In this document: positions 52,787 to 64,000 of the stretch, piece after piece | Layout of the letters: each line of letters opens with the position of its first letter | Numbering within the stretch: the first letter of the stretch is position 1 | Assembly (NCBI GenBank): GCA_033439255.1 | Contig: CM065880.1 | Coordinates: forward strand, 868,001-932,000 | From: Hericium rajendrae | Taxonomy: Eukaryota; Basidiomycota; Agaricomycetes; Russulales; Hericiaceae | Length of the DNA stretch: 64,000 nt | Reading direction: 5' to 3' | Notes under the pieces: model-generated | Seen by the model: the letters and a program-made list of their open reading frames with translations, nothing else | Databases searched by the model: none | What the model was told of the DNA's origin: nothing | Made by a program: the position numbers and the translations under genes

Positions 52787-55144
52787 ATGTCTGCCCCGCC
52801 TGTGTTGACTACCCCGCCTGTGTCGCCTACCCCGCCTGTGTTGCCTACCCCGCCTGTGCAACCGAACAGCACACCGTTCAAGAAACGAAGCAACGCGACG
52901 GAACCTGTTCAAGATCCCAATCTCAAGCCGGCCAAAGATTCAGACCGTTACCGCTCGTTTGCAAAAGACATGAAGGGACAGTTCATCGGGCCTATGCCCG
53001 TCGCCGAATTCCTTAAAGACTTTCTCGACCCGGCGCCTGAGCCTATGCCCTGCACGGGGAACCCATTCGAAACCTTAGCTGGAAAAGGGGTGTTTGAAGA
53101 CAGATGGGTAAGTCACACTCTCTGGCCCGGCGTTCTTCCAGTACTCATCTTTCCTCAGGTCAAGGTTGTCATAGAGTCTGGCTTGTGTCCGACTGTCGAC
53201 TTCCGCAATACGAGGCACTCGCCTGATAAGAAGCTTCCCTACAAGACGATGGTTGATATCTCTGGTTTTGCGAAGACCGACAGTCCTGTCGGTGACGCTA
53301 CTTCACTTTCGCTAAACAGAAACATCCCGAATGCGGAGAAATGGACAAGGATGGAGCTCCCTGCAGAATGTAAACGTGAAGATGAAGACCCCTTCAAGGA
53401 CCCTACCAAGGCGCAGATGAACCACAAGTCATGGGATCGCGAGGCATACGAGTTCGAGAGAAAAGCGTGGTCGAGGACTCGCCCTCGAGGTCAGATCACC
53501 ACGTACGCATCGGCGCACATGGCCTGTCAATTCAGGACATTCTGCTTTTCCATATGCCTCGTCGGGGAGCGCGAGGCTCGATTAATCCGATGGGACCGTG
53601 GCGGCGCCATTGTGACGAACCGGTTTGATTATACGAAGGGCGATAATGCTCTCGCCGAGTTCCTCTGGAGATTCAACCATCTCGGTCCCGACGCTCGCGG
53701 CCACGATCTCACCGTCACTCCCGCCGAGGTCGAACTCGCGAAGACCGAGGATTATTTCTCTGCTGCTGTCAATATTCACAAGGTCACTGTGCACAATGAT
53801 GCAGACGACCTCGACTACTATTATCTTGTGTCAGCCCCAACGGACTGGAACCTTGCTCTCACAGGTCGCGCAACTCGTGGCTATGTCGCTCTAGATATGA
53901 AGACGAAGAAGCTTGTTTGGCTCAAGGACTCATGGCGGATTGATGTCGAGGAGTTGGAGAAGGAGGTGGATATCTATGTTCTCCTGCACAAGAAAGAGGT
54001 CGAGCATATTGCGCGCTTGGTTTGCGGAGGAGATGTGCCCGGACAGAGGACCATCACAAAGGATTATGTGGGCAAAGAGTGGCGCTGCGGGAAGGTCGAT
54101 GCCCTGCCGCATCAACACTGCCGCCTTGTACTTGGTGTTATCGGCCGCCAGCTGCAAGACTTCAGGTCTTCCAAGGAGCTGTGTCAAGTGACTTATGATG
54201 CGATGGAAGGTACGTGATCCCCCTTCCCAATTCTTTCGATGCTGAAGCTTGTGTTCGTGACTAGGTCATTGGCAAGCGTTTTCTAAAGCCGATGTATTGC
54301 ACCGTGACGTCAGCGGCGGCAATATCCTCATTGATGTAGATGGTAAAGGCATAATCATAGACTGGGATCTTTGTAAGAAGACTACTGCCCCGGTCGAAGC
54401 CCGGCGCAACTGGAGGACTGTGAGTGTATCACCTATGTCAGGTCGTACTCCTTTTCTCACCTTGAACTGTAGGGAACCTGGAGATTCATCTCGGCGGCTA
54501 TCTTACAAAAACATGGGAAGGTGCACGAACTATCGGATGACCTGGAATCATTTTTACACGTTATCGTGTACCATGCATTGCGCTACCGGCCTGCTTGTGC
54601 ATCCCTGGGCCTCATCAATTTCCGGAAGCATGTGGAAGATATCTTCGAAAGTTCCTATCTTGGTGAGGGTGGGCATATCCTTGGTGGTGAAGGAAAGAGG
54701 CACTTTTTCTTGTACGAGAAATTCGACGATAAAGTCCTCGCATCGGTCCTACCACAGCCGCTTGCAAACCTCATCGATGGCATGTGCATTGTCTTATACG
54801 ATCTTTACACCGCAGGCAAACCACGCATGCCGGTCGAGAATGAGGAGAGAGCGCGCAAGCTACTTCATACATCCGAACATTTCCTCCAACTACTAAAGGA
54901 AAATATTTTCGCAGAAGGATGGATCACAGGTGATGGTGGTGTCGATCTATTAGCAGGAAGCTCGGCAGTTGCACAACCCTCGGCTTCGAAAGGCAAGAAG
55001 CGATCCTCACCCGACGGAGGCCAGGATGCGGAGGAGGGGAGTTTATCCAAGAGACAGCGGGACATCAGCTGGCCTTTGCGCACACTTCCCCAGACTTCCC
55101 AGCATACCCCTGGTCTGGATCCAGTGCCGGAAGCGACAAAGTAA
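52787..55144 (+). CDS. FunK1-type fungal protein kinase, 732 aa
   Basis: Four exons (52787-53107, 53159-54209, 54265-54419, 54473-55144) give 732 residues. The first intron is 51 bp and in frame, so read-through would add 17 residues. FunK1 is a kinase family expanded in mushroom-forming fungi. The N-terminus has a short PPV-TPPV repeat, then a conserved N-terminal region (MPVAEFLKDFLDPAPEPMP). The catalytic loop HRDVSGGNILIDVDGKGI is followed by IDWDLCKK (the DWD that replaces DFG in this family). After the third intron comes GTWRFISAAILQ, the region before HELSDDLESFLHVIVYHALRY. The C-terminus is Lys/Arg-rich (SKGKKRSSPDGGQD), which may be a nuclear signal. Confidence 0.88.
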
Positions 55145-55566
55145 TGCATACTTTTCTTTGTGATCTATGCGGCCTGTAGCAGAATGGCGGACTGTTTCCA
55201 ACCAGTATACTGTATTAGTGTACACTAGACCTAATACTTATAACTGTATATTTTCTGGTCGAATACGCTGAATGGGTCGGAACTGGTGCACGACAGACTT
55301 CACTGCCAGTAAGATGGTCGAATCGCAGTGATTATTAGTATACATCGGTCTCAGTGTTGCCTATAACCCAGACACAAATTAGAAACTTAGTACGTGCTTC
55401 TGACCTCCAACACCTCATAGGACGCAGCGCATCCAGCTTAAGGACTACGCGCAAGGTCGTTCATCGAACAGTGGGAGTATTTCAAAAGCAGATACATCTA
55501 CCTACAAACTCTGGATTCTCAGCGACGACAGAATGAGGCGACGCACAAAAGACCGGGTCAGAGCGT
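55145..55566. other. intergenic
   Basis: About 420 bp between convergent genes with no coding signal. It holds the 3' ends of both neighbours. Confidence 0.4.
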
Positions 55567-55779
55567 TCACGGGCCCTCGACAACGGGCCCGGGCAGCGAG
55601 TCCTCGCCCTCGCAACAACAAGGAGGCTGATCCTGTCCGTTGACAGAGGGAGGGACCAACAGCCTGAGCGCTGGATCCCTGCAGCAGGAACAGCATAGGC
55701 AATAAAGAGTGCCTTCGGGGTAGGGGGCCGCAATTACGACGGCTGCTGCGAAGAGAGCGACGAGCGCAGAGAACTTCAT
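55567..55779 (-). CDS. small secreted cysteine-rich protein, 70 aa
   Basis: One short frame begins MKFSALVALFAAAVVIAAPYP, a classic signal peptide with a likely cut after the Ala-Ala or Ala-Pro area around residues 18-20. The mature part is about 50 residues and carries eight cysteines in two tight groups (CLCCSCC, then CCC). It ends GPVVEGP. It is intronless. Small secreted Cys-rich proteins of fungi include effectors, hydrophobin-like and signalling peptides; the paired CC spacing does not fit hydrophobins. Function unknown. A longer frame on the same strand overlaps the 5' part and is unlikely to be the product. Confidence 0.6.
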   Translation of the reverse strand: MKFSALVALFAAAVVIAAPYPEGTLYCLCCSCCRDPALRLLVPPSVNGQDQPPCCCEGEDSLPGPVVEGP

Positions 55780-55969
55780 AGTGTGAAAAATCGGGAGTGG
55801 GGGAGATGTTGCGCTGGATATGTGCTGCTTGCCACGTGTCCTTCAAATAGTACGCAATCATGGCCTGTTACGTCCTGCAGGGTAGCTGAAAACATATTTA
55901 GAGTCTCTGTCGTGGATCCAAAGCGGCATTCGATGAAGATCATTCTGGATACAAGAGCACCTGTTAATA

Positions 55970-56198
55970 TGATGGGATATTGACAGAAGGAGCAGAGAGT
56001 CCTTAGAAGGTTGGAGTTGAAGCACATGGCCTCAGCGAATGCGGCCGAGAACACAGATAAGATGGTCGACGCGACGGTCGGATTCAACTGGAAGCGGTTC
56101 TCCAAGAAATGGGTAGTGATAAGTACCACGCACACGATAAGGAGGACGGAATGGGCAGCCAAGGCAGGTAGACTTCTCTGCGCGTACGATGGTTCCAT
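55970..56198 (-). pseudogene. possible start exon of a small membrane protein
   Basis: From an ATG at 56198 the frame reads MEPSYAQRSLPALAAHSVLL, then a hydrophobic helix and NRFQLNPTVASTILSVFSAAF. This resembles the start of a basidiomycete family of large membrane proteins whose first exon carries the same 'NPTVASTILSVF' word. The continuation is missing, since the next gene (55779, same strand) begins close by, so it is likely a truncated copy. Confidence 0.3.
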
Positions 56199-56259
56199 GT
56201 CGCCATTTGTATGTACCAGCTATGAAGCTTTGAAGTCAAGCACAGGCGAATGACGACCT

Positions 56260-57220
56260 ACATTGTCGCATGATCCGGCCGAACAACCAGGAACCTGAAT
56301 GAAAGGACAAGAATTAGTCTTTGCATTTCCTTAGTATCAGTGTACATCGTCGCCTGACTCACAATCCGCCGACGTCAGCCCAAGTCGAGAACCGTCAGTC
56401 CCGTCTTGGGGCATTGGCGATAGGTTGCCAATCTATTCCCGCAGCGGTTCCACCGCAAGGATTGAGCACATCAAAAACGTACTGGAAAAGGGGAAGGTTG
56501 TTCCTACGTGCTGAAGGCAAAGGAAGGTCAAAATAGTGCTTGACGTGATGGCTGGTCTCGTCCATGCCTATGGGATGCGGCGTTAGATTTTGAACCGAAT
56601 TTAGACGTCTTTCATGCTATGACTGCATATCGTGATAAGTAGACGAAGGTCAAGTTCATTGTAAGGCATTTCAGACCACGTCTCCATACTGACGCGCATC
56701 GACGGCGCTTGCTAAAATGTCGAGCTTCCCGACCTGGAGGTGAACCGCAGACGTCAGATCGCGAACGAACGAACAAGCCGCCACCCACCGTCCAACACAA
56801 ACACCCAGGCATTCGCACCCCTCAAACGAAATGCAATATTTTATAATGCATGATAAACAACGGACAGACAAAAAGCGAATAGTAGGAAGGGAAAAGTACG
56901 CTAGCATGCAAAATTTTGTGAGACGACGAGACGTGCATCGAAAGCAATCGACATCCAGCAAATGACAGCAGGAAGACATAACGCGAAACAGGGGGCATGG
57001 GGCGGGCACGGGCAATGCATTGGAAAGGGTGGGAGTGGGGGAGGTTGATCGACGAGCCGCGACTGCGCTGCAGAGGGAAGGAGGCCGAGTCTGCTCTATG
57101 AAATACATGGTGTGCGGTGTGCGGCATACTGAAACAAGGCTGCGGGCCTGACATTGACAGAAGATGAGGGCAGTGCGAGATATGTCCGTGTGAGTGCTAG
57201 TAAAACAGCGCGGCAGATCC
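56260..57220. other. intergenic
   Basis: About 960 bp downstream of the Mps1 gene with no coding signal. It is the 3' flank of that gene. Confidence 0.4.
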
Positions 57221-60200
57221 TCACGGCTGGTTTTCGAGTGTTTTCAATTCTGAAACCAACCGCTAAAACAAGGGCACAATCAGCGTCTGGTAAGTTCGAC
57301 AATGGAAACGATAAGATTACCTGAGCTTCTAACAAAAGATCCTCCATTGCCTTGTCACTCCGCCCTGCATGGCCCAACCGAATCCCATGCTGCAGCAATT
57401 GACGCATATAATACGGGTTGATGATGGTTTCATCTTCCGCAAGCAGTTCCTTCGCAGCAGGAATTTCGGCTGTGAAAGACCCAGATACGATAAGTATGAG
57501 ACTGAATTAGTGCTGGCCTGCATCCACGTACGTTCTTTCATGGCCAACCAGTCCTGCTCCAGCAGCTCGGGGATGGTCGCACGCTCCTTCGGATTGCGAC
57601 ATAGACAACTGCGCATGCACAGGATGATATCTCCGCGGACCTTCCGCTTCAGATGCTCGAGCTTCTTCGGAGGCGACGCCATCTCGCCCTGCTGCCCGCT
57701 GTTCCGCGATCCCGGCGCGATCGGCGTCGAAAAGTCAGGGAACTCGATGACATGTGTCAGATCCGGGATCGCTTTCATCTTCTGGTACATGGAGAGATAA
57801 TGGAACGGCGGATGACCGTAGACCATCTGGTACAAGATGCAGCCGAGGGACCAGACGTCGCTCGGGCGCCCGACCTTAAGCCGCCGCATGCCATCGGGGA
57901 GCTCAATGGCTTCGGGGCTCATGTAATTTACGGTGCCGATCTAGCGAACCAAGTCAGATAAGGACGAGTAAAGCAAACAGAAGGCGTACTTGATGGTCCC
58001 GCTGGATGTTAGTGGTGTCATTTGCAATAGCATTGGCTATACCAAAATCAATAAGCTTTAGTTGACCCTTCACCAACACGAAATTTGCGGGCTTAAGATC
58101 GGAGTGTACGATCTTCTCTTCGTGTATGACATGCACGGCTTGCAACATCTAGCCTGACATGAGCACGACTCTTAGACGGCACAAGATGAAACGCACTTGT
58201 TGCCAGTAATATGCTACCCAAACCATATTCATCGGCTCCTTCTGCTGCTCTTGCAACAGCCGCGCCAGATCTATCCAACTGTCAGCCGCGCACCGGGATT
58301 CATAAACCAAGCAAACACACCAATCTCCCCACACTCCATCACCAACATGAGATGGCCCTTCGACCCGCCCGGCCCGGCCTTGACCTCGCTGTCGATCAAT
58401 CGAATGATCCTACTGTTCCCCCCGAGACGCTTCAACAGCGCGATCTCGTTCATATACCCGCTCATCGTCTCCGAGTCCGTCTTGTCGAGCGACACGCGCT
58501 TGATCGCGTAGATCTCGTTCGCGTTGTTCATCACGCGGTACACGCGCGAGGACCCGCCGCGCCCGATCATGTCGAGCCGCGCATATGCCTTCTTGTTTAC
58601 CTACGCATGCCGGCGTTAGCGTCCCGCACACAGCAAGACTCCAGCGGGCAGCACGTACCACAAGATTGCGCGTTCGGACCTCCGTGACGGGGCCAGAGGG
58701 CGCGGACGCGTGCACTGGTTGCTGCTGCTGCTGTTGCTGATGCATAGCCTGCACATGCGCGACCGCGCTCTTCCCATTCATGCCGTTCGCATGTGCGCCG
58801 TCCGCCTCGTCCGCCTCCCTGCTCTCGCCCGCGGCCCACGTCTTGCCCACCGGAATGCCTGCTCCCTGCGGCGCCAGGGCGCCACTCGTCGTCGGCGCTT
58901 CGGGCGCAGTAGGGCTCCGCCGGTGGCGCACGGCCATCTGCGTTGGGCCCGGGGTGACCACGCCCGAGGACGATGATGGCGGGACGGCGCGTGCAGAGGG
59001 AGAGACACGGGATGGGAGAGCATCGACGGGTGAGGGTGAGCCGGAGGACGTGCGCGCCTGCTGGACGGCCTGCAGGTGCGGGATCGAGCGCAGGGTGTCG
59101 GAATCGCGCCGCTGGTGGGAGTACGGGGGCCGAAGGTGCGCGTGCGCAGTGGGGGCGACATGGGTTGGGGATGGCGACTGGCGACGTTGGAGCTGGGCCG
59201 CTTGCGATTGTGCTTCGGCAGCTCTCCCTGCGCATGCGTGTGAACAACCAGAGGACGAAGACAACGAAACCGACGCACGTTCAGCCTGCTCCGCGTCCTC
59301 GGCCTGGCGCCGGGCAAATTCTGCTAGGTCGACCATGGTCAGTCCAGACAGCCTAGCCAGCACGTGGCCAGCTAACGACAAATACCTTCTTCTTGGGCGA
59401 TTTCGCGTTCCTGCCTCATTTTCTCCTCGAGGGTGACACGCCTAGCACGACTTGACGTCAACCCAAGGCTGGAGCCGGGCCGGGCCTGTTGTTGCGCGTA
59501 ATTATGCGACGAAAGGTACGTTTGGCCACTGCCATGATGATCCTCCGGAGCTGCAAAAACGGCGTGATTAAAAACAGTACAGATGCGTTTATGAATCTAT
59601 GGGAACAGCAGGGCCGTGTACATACTGGAGGCATCGCTCAGACTTGCCGAGCGTCGCGGACGGACATTGCCAGAATGAGACAACGATGAGGACAATTGAC
59701 TCGCCGCTCGCACTGCGCTGATGCCATTGAGGTGTCGCGGCTCCGCATGCACATCTTCCTCTGTAGCTGTCTCGGCCTCCGAGCCAGGATCGGTGTCGAC
59801 GGACTCGACTTCCGAGATCTTGTTCATGCCTACCCCGCTCGCGAACTTCTTGAGCACTCGTCCCGCGCGGTTCGGGCCAGACATAATCTGCCGTGCGGCG
59901 GCTGTGCCGCGCTGGGGCATTGGCACGACATCGGCAAGAGGACGAGAGCTTGACGGCGCCGCTGATGCAGAGCTTGACGGGCGCGTAGGGAATCCACTGT
60001 ATGTATCTGAAAGAGGCGGTGCAGAAGGCGGAGAGTAATGGCGCGAGACGCCCGTCGCGATGCTGAGGCTCTCCCGTGGATGTGACTCGCCGTCGAGGTT
60101 CTCCTTCTCCTCCTGCGACCCGCGCTCGGTCGCGCGCTTCCTCTGCTCCTCGAGATGGTACTGCTTGATCTGCTCGTCCATCTCTTTCAGCTCCTCGAGA

Positions 60201-60832
60201 GTGACGCGCTGCGGCCTGCTGAGCTTGCGGCCGGCGCCTCGAAGGCCGCCCGAGAGCGAAGAGAGGCCGGTGCGCATGATCGAGCTTGAGGACGAGGCAG
60301 CGCCGGGGGTTTGAGAGAGCATGATGGAGGGCGTCGATGCAACGCGCGAAAAAGAGCGCACTGGGGGTGCGAGTGTGCTTGTCGACGCGGAGGTGGCTGG
60401 ACGAGCCTCTGCGGAGGACGACGCCTCAGCGCTAGATGAAACACCGGGTAAACTGTCCGATCGCGACAGCGACATGCGCCGTAAGGGTGATTCTCGAGAG
60501 ACAGGCGAGTCGGAGACCAGAAGAGCATCTTTCGGTGACGGCGAAGGTTGGGATGGATTCTGGTCTTGCGCGTCCACAGGCGTGGGTGGAGACGAGCGGT
60601 TGGAGTTGGAAGAACCCTTGGAGATACGTACAATTTGCCCTGCAGAATCATAGTCGTATTCGAAAGAGAGCTCAAAAAGGGAAGATTCGTCGGCTGGCAA
60701 TGGTGTCGCTGTGGGCGGTCGCTCGGCGGCGACGGCGGTGTTGTTTGGCGGGGTGGTTGGAAGCGACATGCGGGGTAGAGCCTGGAGATTGTTGAGAGCA
60801 GGAAAAGGAAGAGGTTGAACGGGGGCAAGCAT
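57221..60832 (-). CDS. mps1: Mps1/TTK-type spindle checkpoint kinase, 1,023 aa
   Basis: Ten exons from 60832 down to 57221 join in frame. Mps1 is a dual-specificity kinase of the kinetochore needed for the spindle checkpoint and spindle-pole duplication. The N-terminal 670 residues are Ser/Pro-rich, with a helical section ([19 protein letters not shown]) and a Gln-rich stretch. The kinase domain begins [16 protein letters not shown] (Gly loop), with the lysine in YAIKRVSL, catalytic loop [12 protein letters not shown] (HSD in place of HRD is the family's mark), DFGIAN, then [11 protein letters not shown] and [17 protein letters not shown]. The tail after the kinase domain ([17 protein letters not shown]) is also typical. 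Exons range from 31 to 1,207 nt. The start at 60832 is the first [11 protein letters not shown] at residue 22 is an alternative. Confidence 0.9.
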
Positions 60833-61091
60833 AGAAAGCGAAGACGGACGGACTTGGACTAGGAAAACTACAAAGCAAAGGTGAGAATGAAATCACGCAT
60901 CGTCGTCTTTCAGCTCAATCAAATCAAAAGTTCAACTGCGTGGCCAACACGAGGCCCACCAACGCGATCACGTGATCTCTCTTCTCCTCCCCGTCGCGTG
61001 ACCGCGTTTCATTTCAGCCTCGGTGCTTAGCCTTTAATTTGACTTTCACGCTGTTGCCCAAGATAATAGTAAATAGATCAATATAGCCGGT
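60833..61091. other. intergenic, promoter of mps1
   Basis: About 260 bp between two minus-strand genes. It includes the mps1 upstream region and the 3' end of the nitronate monooxygenase gene. Confidence 0.4.
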
Positions 61092-62635
61092 CTAGAGCTT
61101 TGCTCTCGGCTTCCGCAGCTTGCTCATCCCTTCAATGATCTCCTCTGTCTCCCGCTCCATCCTCGAAACCAGCTCATCGCACGTCGGTATATCGTGGATC
61201 AGCCCAATCGTCACCCCGGCCGACCACACACCGTATTCCGGATCACCCTTCTCGTAGACAACACGCCCGCGTATTCCAGACACAAGATCGCGGAGGTCTT
61301 CAAACTTCGCGCCCCCGGGCCGACGTTCGAGGGCCACCACCTCTTGCGCCACCTTGTTCTTGAACACTCGTGCGGTGTTTCCAAGCGTGCGGAAGATGTG
61401 CACTGTGTCCTGCTCATTTGCGGAGACAATTTTCTCCTTGATGTTCTGGTGTATCGAGCTATTACTTCAGGATAAGCAGGCTGCTAAACTGAAGAATTTC
61501 AATGCATACCTCTCAACGGTGCACATAAAGCGTGTACCTGTCTACAGTTCAGAATCCCCTTTGTAGACATCAGGACCCTACATACCCATGTTTACACCCT
61601 GCAGCACCATGTGAATGAGGACAGGGAAATCGGGATGAAATCGACATACCTCTGCACCAAGAGCCAGAGCCGCAGCAAAACCGCGGCTATCTGCAATACC
61701 TCCCGAGGCAATGAAGGGTATCTTCAATTCTTGAGCTGCTCGAGCGAACTGAGCACGATGCATCAGAAGGACTCCTAAATCAAAAGCTTGCGGCTTGTGA
61801 CACCTACCAAAACAAGACCGCCGACGTCCTCTTCCCCGGGATGACCGGCACCTGCGTCGATGGAACCGTTGAGCAAAAGATATCCTCCAAAACGGGAAAA
61901 CCCACATTCAAAGCCGTCTATACTAAGGATATCGATCCCCCTCTTTTCCGCAGACTACGGAGTGCGGGGTCAGTCACCTGCAGCAGCACATCGGACACAC
62001 CGCACCCTACCTTCGCATGCCGAATAGTCGTACACTTATGGATCACCACCGCCCCATTCGTCTTGAAATACTGTATCAACGGCCCCGCTGCAATCCGCAC
62101 ATCAGCACCGCGACCCGACATGCACGGGTCCGCACCACGCACGGTTATTCCCCGCAGTCTCGAAGATGCGCACGCCCTCCTCGACCGCCGCGCGCGCATA
62201 GCCCGCATAGTCCGGCGGGTTGATCGTCGGCAGGATCGTGATGTTCACGCCGAACGGCTTGCTCGTCCGCCGGCGCACCTCGCGGATCGCCTCCTTCAGC
62301 GCATCGGGCGACGGCTGCGTCAGCGCCGTGAGCACTCCTGAGGCAGCACATTCTTTGATAAACAAGAATGCAGATGCGTAGACGAGAAGGGCGCGTACCG
62401 AGGCCACCGGCTTCAGACACGGCTGCGACGAGCGGGGGGACGCCCACCCTGCGTGTGAATGAGTATGCAGGCACAACGCACGCTAGAGGGGGCATCAGCT
62501 GCTCACCATTGCATGCCGCCCTGGATGATAGGCCTGGGAAGTCACCACGGTCAGTGACCCATTCGACATCGAAAGCGAGAGTGAAAGCACGTACACCCTG
62601 ATGCCCAATAACTGTGTGACGCGCGTCGCAATCAT
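61092..62635 (-). CDS. nitronate monooxygenase (2-nitropropane dioxygenase family)
   Basis: Exons from 62635 to 61092, separated by small introns, give about 350 residues. NMO uses FMN and oxygen to detoxify nitronates to carbonyl compounds and nitrite. The TIM-barrel landmarks are all seen: MIATRVTQLLGIRVPIIQGG, AAVSEAGGLGVLTALT, KPFGVNITILPT, NGAVVIHKCTTIRHA, DGFECAGHPGEED, PFIASGGIADSRG, ALGAEGVNMGTRFM, then ESPVH-like SSIHQNIKEK. Phosphate-binding SGGIAD and the GHPGE loop hold the FMN phosphate and cofactor edge. Very short exons occur at the 5' end (62635-62595, then 62533-62507). The intron joins after GFE and before MGTR were set by family similarity. It lies on the same strand as its neighbours. 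Confidence 0.88.
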
Positions 62636-63199
62636 CTCCGCTGCGAATAGGATGGTGTGGTAGGGATGCGGAGTACAGATGGGGCTCGTCGTGCGATCAG
62701 AGTATATGTACAGGACTCTGTCGGGGCGATTACGAAGAGCGCTAGGGCATGCTGGGATGGGAATGGAAGGGCTGCTGCCGGTTTGAGCAGTATGCAGCTG
62801 GGGTGACATGTGATTACCCCGGACTCGGGTTCCGTGCGTACTTGGCGTTCACAGAGTAATTATAACAGACCGAGCTGAAATGCAGGCTGCTTACTCTTAG
62901 AGACTTCTTGGCCTCAAAGCTTTGAAGCACTGAAGTTTGAGGTCGTGAGACAAGACGAGTACGAGACAAGGGAATGCATTGGGCAAAGGGGTAAGGGGTA
63001 AGCCGAACGAACATCGCAAAACCCAAGTCCAGAACACAGACCGGTACTGTAGCGAAATCGCTAACCAAAAGAAATCGTAAAGAGATGGGCGTAATTATTG
63101 GACGTTAGAATAGAGCAAATGGGACAGGATCCGTGGAACAGAACGTAAGCTGAGGAGAGAGTAGACAGATAGGAGCAAATCACAACGCTAAACCCAAAA
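62636..63199. other. intergenic
   Basis: About 560 bp between two minus-strand genes. It is the promoter of the nitronate monooxygenase gene and the 3' flank of the peroxiredoxin gene; no coding signal. Confidence 0.4.
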
Positions 63200-64000
63200 C
63201 TAAGCAGTAGTAGCAAGTTCTGGTGCGTTCGCCGTCTCGGTGGCGGCGGGCGCAGGCTCAGCGGGGGCCGCCTCGTACTCGGTGGCTCCGGTGGGCTGAG
63301 CGGGGGGAGCCTCCGCACCACCCGCAGCAGCGGGCTGCTCCGTCGTCGCGGGCGCGGGTTCTGCCTGAGCAGGCTTGTCGCCCTCCTTCTTGTGCTCCTT
63401 CTCCCAATCGTGCAGGGCCTTGGTCACGAACTTCACATGCGCGCTGAAGTTGATGGTAGATTCATAGACATCTCTGTTGACCCACATGGTCAGCTGTATT
63501 GATGGGATAGCGGAGGAATGGTGCGTACCTAACAATTCCGGTCTGATCGATGAAGAAGGTCGTCCGCGCTTCTGACAGCCCAAAAAAGCTCTTTCCTGGG
63601 CTGTACAACTTGCGCGCCTCACCCTTCTCGTCGCTCAAGATAGGATACTGTCAGATAAGAAAATTAGCATCCAAGCGCCCAATCATACCAACAGCGACCT
63701 CGACTCACGTTGACCTTCTGCTTCTCGGCGAACGTCTTCAGTTTGTCGACGGAATCGGGGCTCACGCCAACGACATGGACGTGGGTGTCCTTGAATTCGA
63801 CCTTATCTGGATTGCGGGGTAAATAAATCGGGGCCCACAATGTGCCCCCGCGTCTATTGATAGAGTTGACAGCGGGCGTCATGTGGGCTTACGCACCTTC
63901 GAGCGCATCTCTAAACTGACACACTTCGCGCGTGCAGCCATACGACCCTGCACAAGGAAGATACATGAGTAACCGCAGCATCAGCGTCAGAGCTTCCACG
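63200..64000 (-). CDS. PrxQ/BCP-type peroxiredoxin, 5' end beyond the window
   Basis: Exons at 63947-63897, 63806-63709, 63647-63529 and 63473-63200 are in frame; the first exon(s) lie beyond 64000. The enzyme reduces hydroperoxides. The active site GSYGCTREVCQFRDALE carries the peroxidatic Cys followed four residues later by a second Cys, as in PrxQ. The rest follows the family: VGVSPDSVDKLKTF, YPILSDEKGEARKLY, FGLSEARTTFFIDQTGIVRD, then VYESTINFSAHVKFVTKAL. The last 65 residues are an Ala/Pro/Glu/Thr-rich tail without counterpart in the usual enzyme. The N-terminus is not visible, so localisation cannot be judged. Confidence 0.88.

Noticed and set aside
58780-59436. 218-codon plus-strand frame opposite mps1
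   Set aside because: A shadow of the low-complexity Ser/Pro-rich part of the kinase; no independent support.
1-64000. CRISPR arrays, tRNA or rRNA genes, prophage-like blocks
   Set aside because: None were seen: the short repeats lack regular unique spacers, no cloverleaf with both internal promoter boxes was found, and all genes are of fungal nuclear type.

Overview
The window is nuclear DNA of a basidiomycete fungus, most likely a polypore-type agaricomycete. The basis is gene content and style: genes split by many 45-65 bp GT-AG introns, a FunK1-type kinase, a DUF6533-type membrane protein, F-box and BTB proteins, a fungal sterol glucosyltransferase, and a fungal LTR retroelement. No CRISPR, bacterial operon, tRNA or rRNA gene was recognised.

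Layout. (1) 1-7,930: an F-box gene (+) cut inside its F-box by a very young LTR retroelement (1,097-6,279) that has a gag gene but no pol. (2) 8.2-17.6 kb: an uncharacterised gene with a VPRIW motif, a decayed LTR element, a repeat-rich minus-strand cluster (10.9-15.5 kb) with one intact gene, and a coiled-coil gene. (3) 17.6-26.7 kb: a short-repeat tract, an array of six CCG-N7-CGG-like palindromes, a 9-exon uncharacterised gene, a BTB gene and long stretches without recognisable genes. (4) 26.8-30.2 kb: a complete ribonucleotide reductase small-subunit gene whose fourth intron holds an antisense LTR relative of the one at 9.4-10.7 kb. (5) 30.2-35.3 kb: gene debris, a second VPRIW gene, a fragment of a third, and a 90-aa four-exon gene. 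(6) 35.5-38.5 kb: one intact GNAT acetyltransferase and three broken relatives. (7) 39.4-64 kb: the gene-dense, conserved part: F-box protein, ribosomal protein S19, DUF6533 protein, sterol 3-beta-glucosyltransferase (18 exons), FunK1 kinase, a small cysteine-rich secreted protein, the Mps1 spindle-checkpoint kinase, a nitronate monooxygenase and a PrxQ-type peroxiredoxin running off the end.

The right 25 kb looks like ordinary core genome; the left 38 kb looks like an accessory block with retroelements, tandem duplication and decay. Housekeeping genes do not form a common pathway. The most notable points are two host genes invaded by LTR elements with opposite outcomes (one split in an exon, one apparently still spliceable), a ~215-bp tandem repeat whose hairpin stems differ by compensating changes, the CCG-N7-CGG array, and small unexplained gene families. 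Exon boundaries were worked out by hand from splice signals, frame continuity and family similarity; no alignment or transcript data were available.
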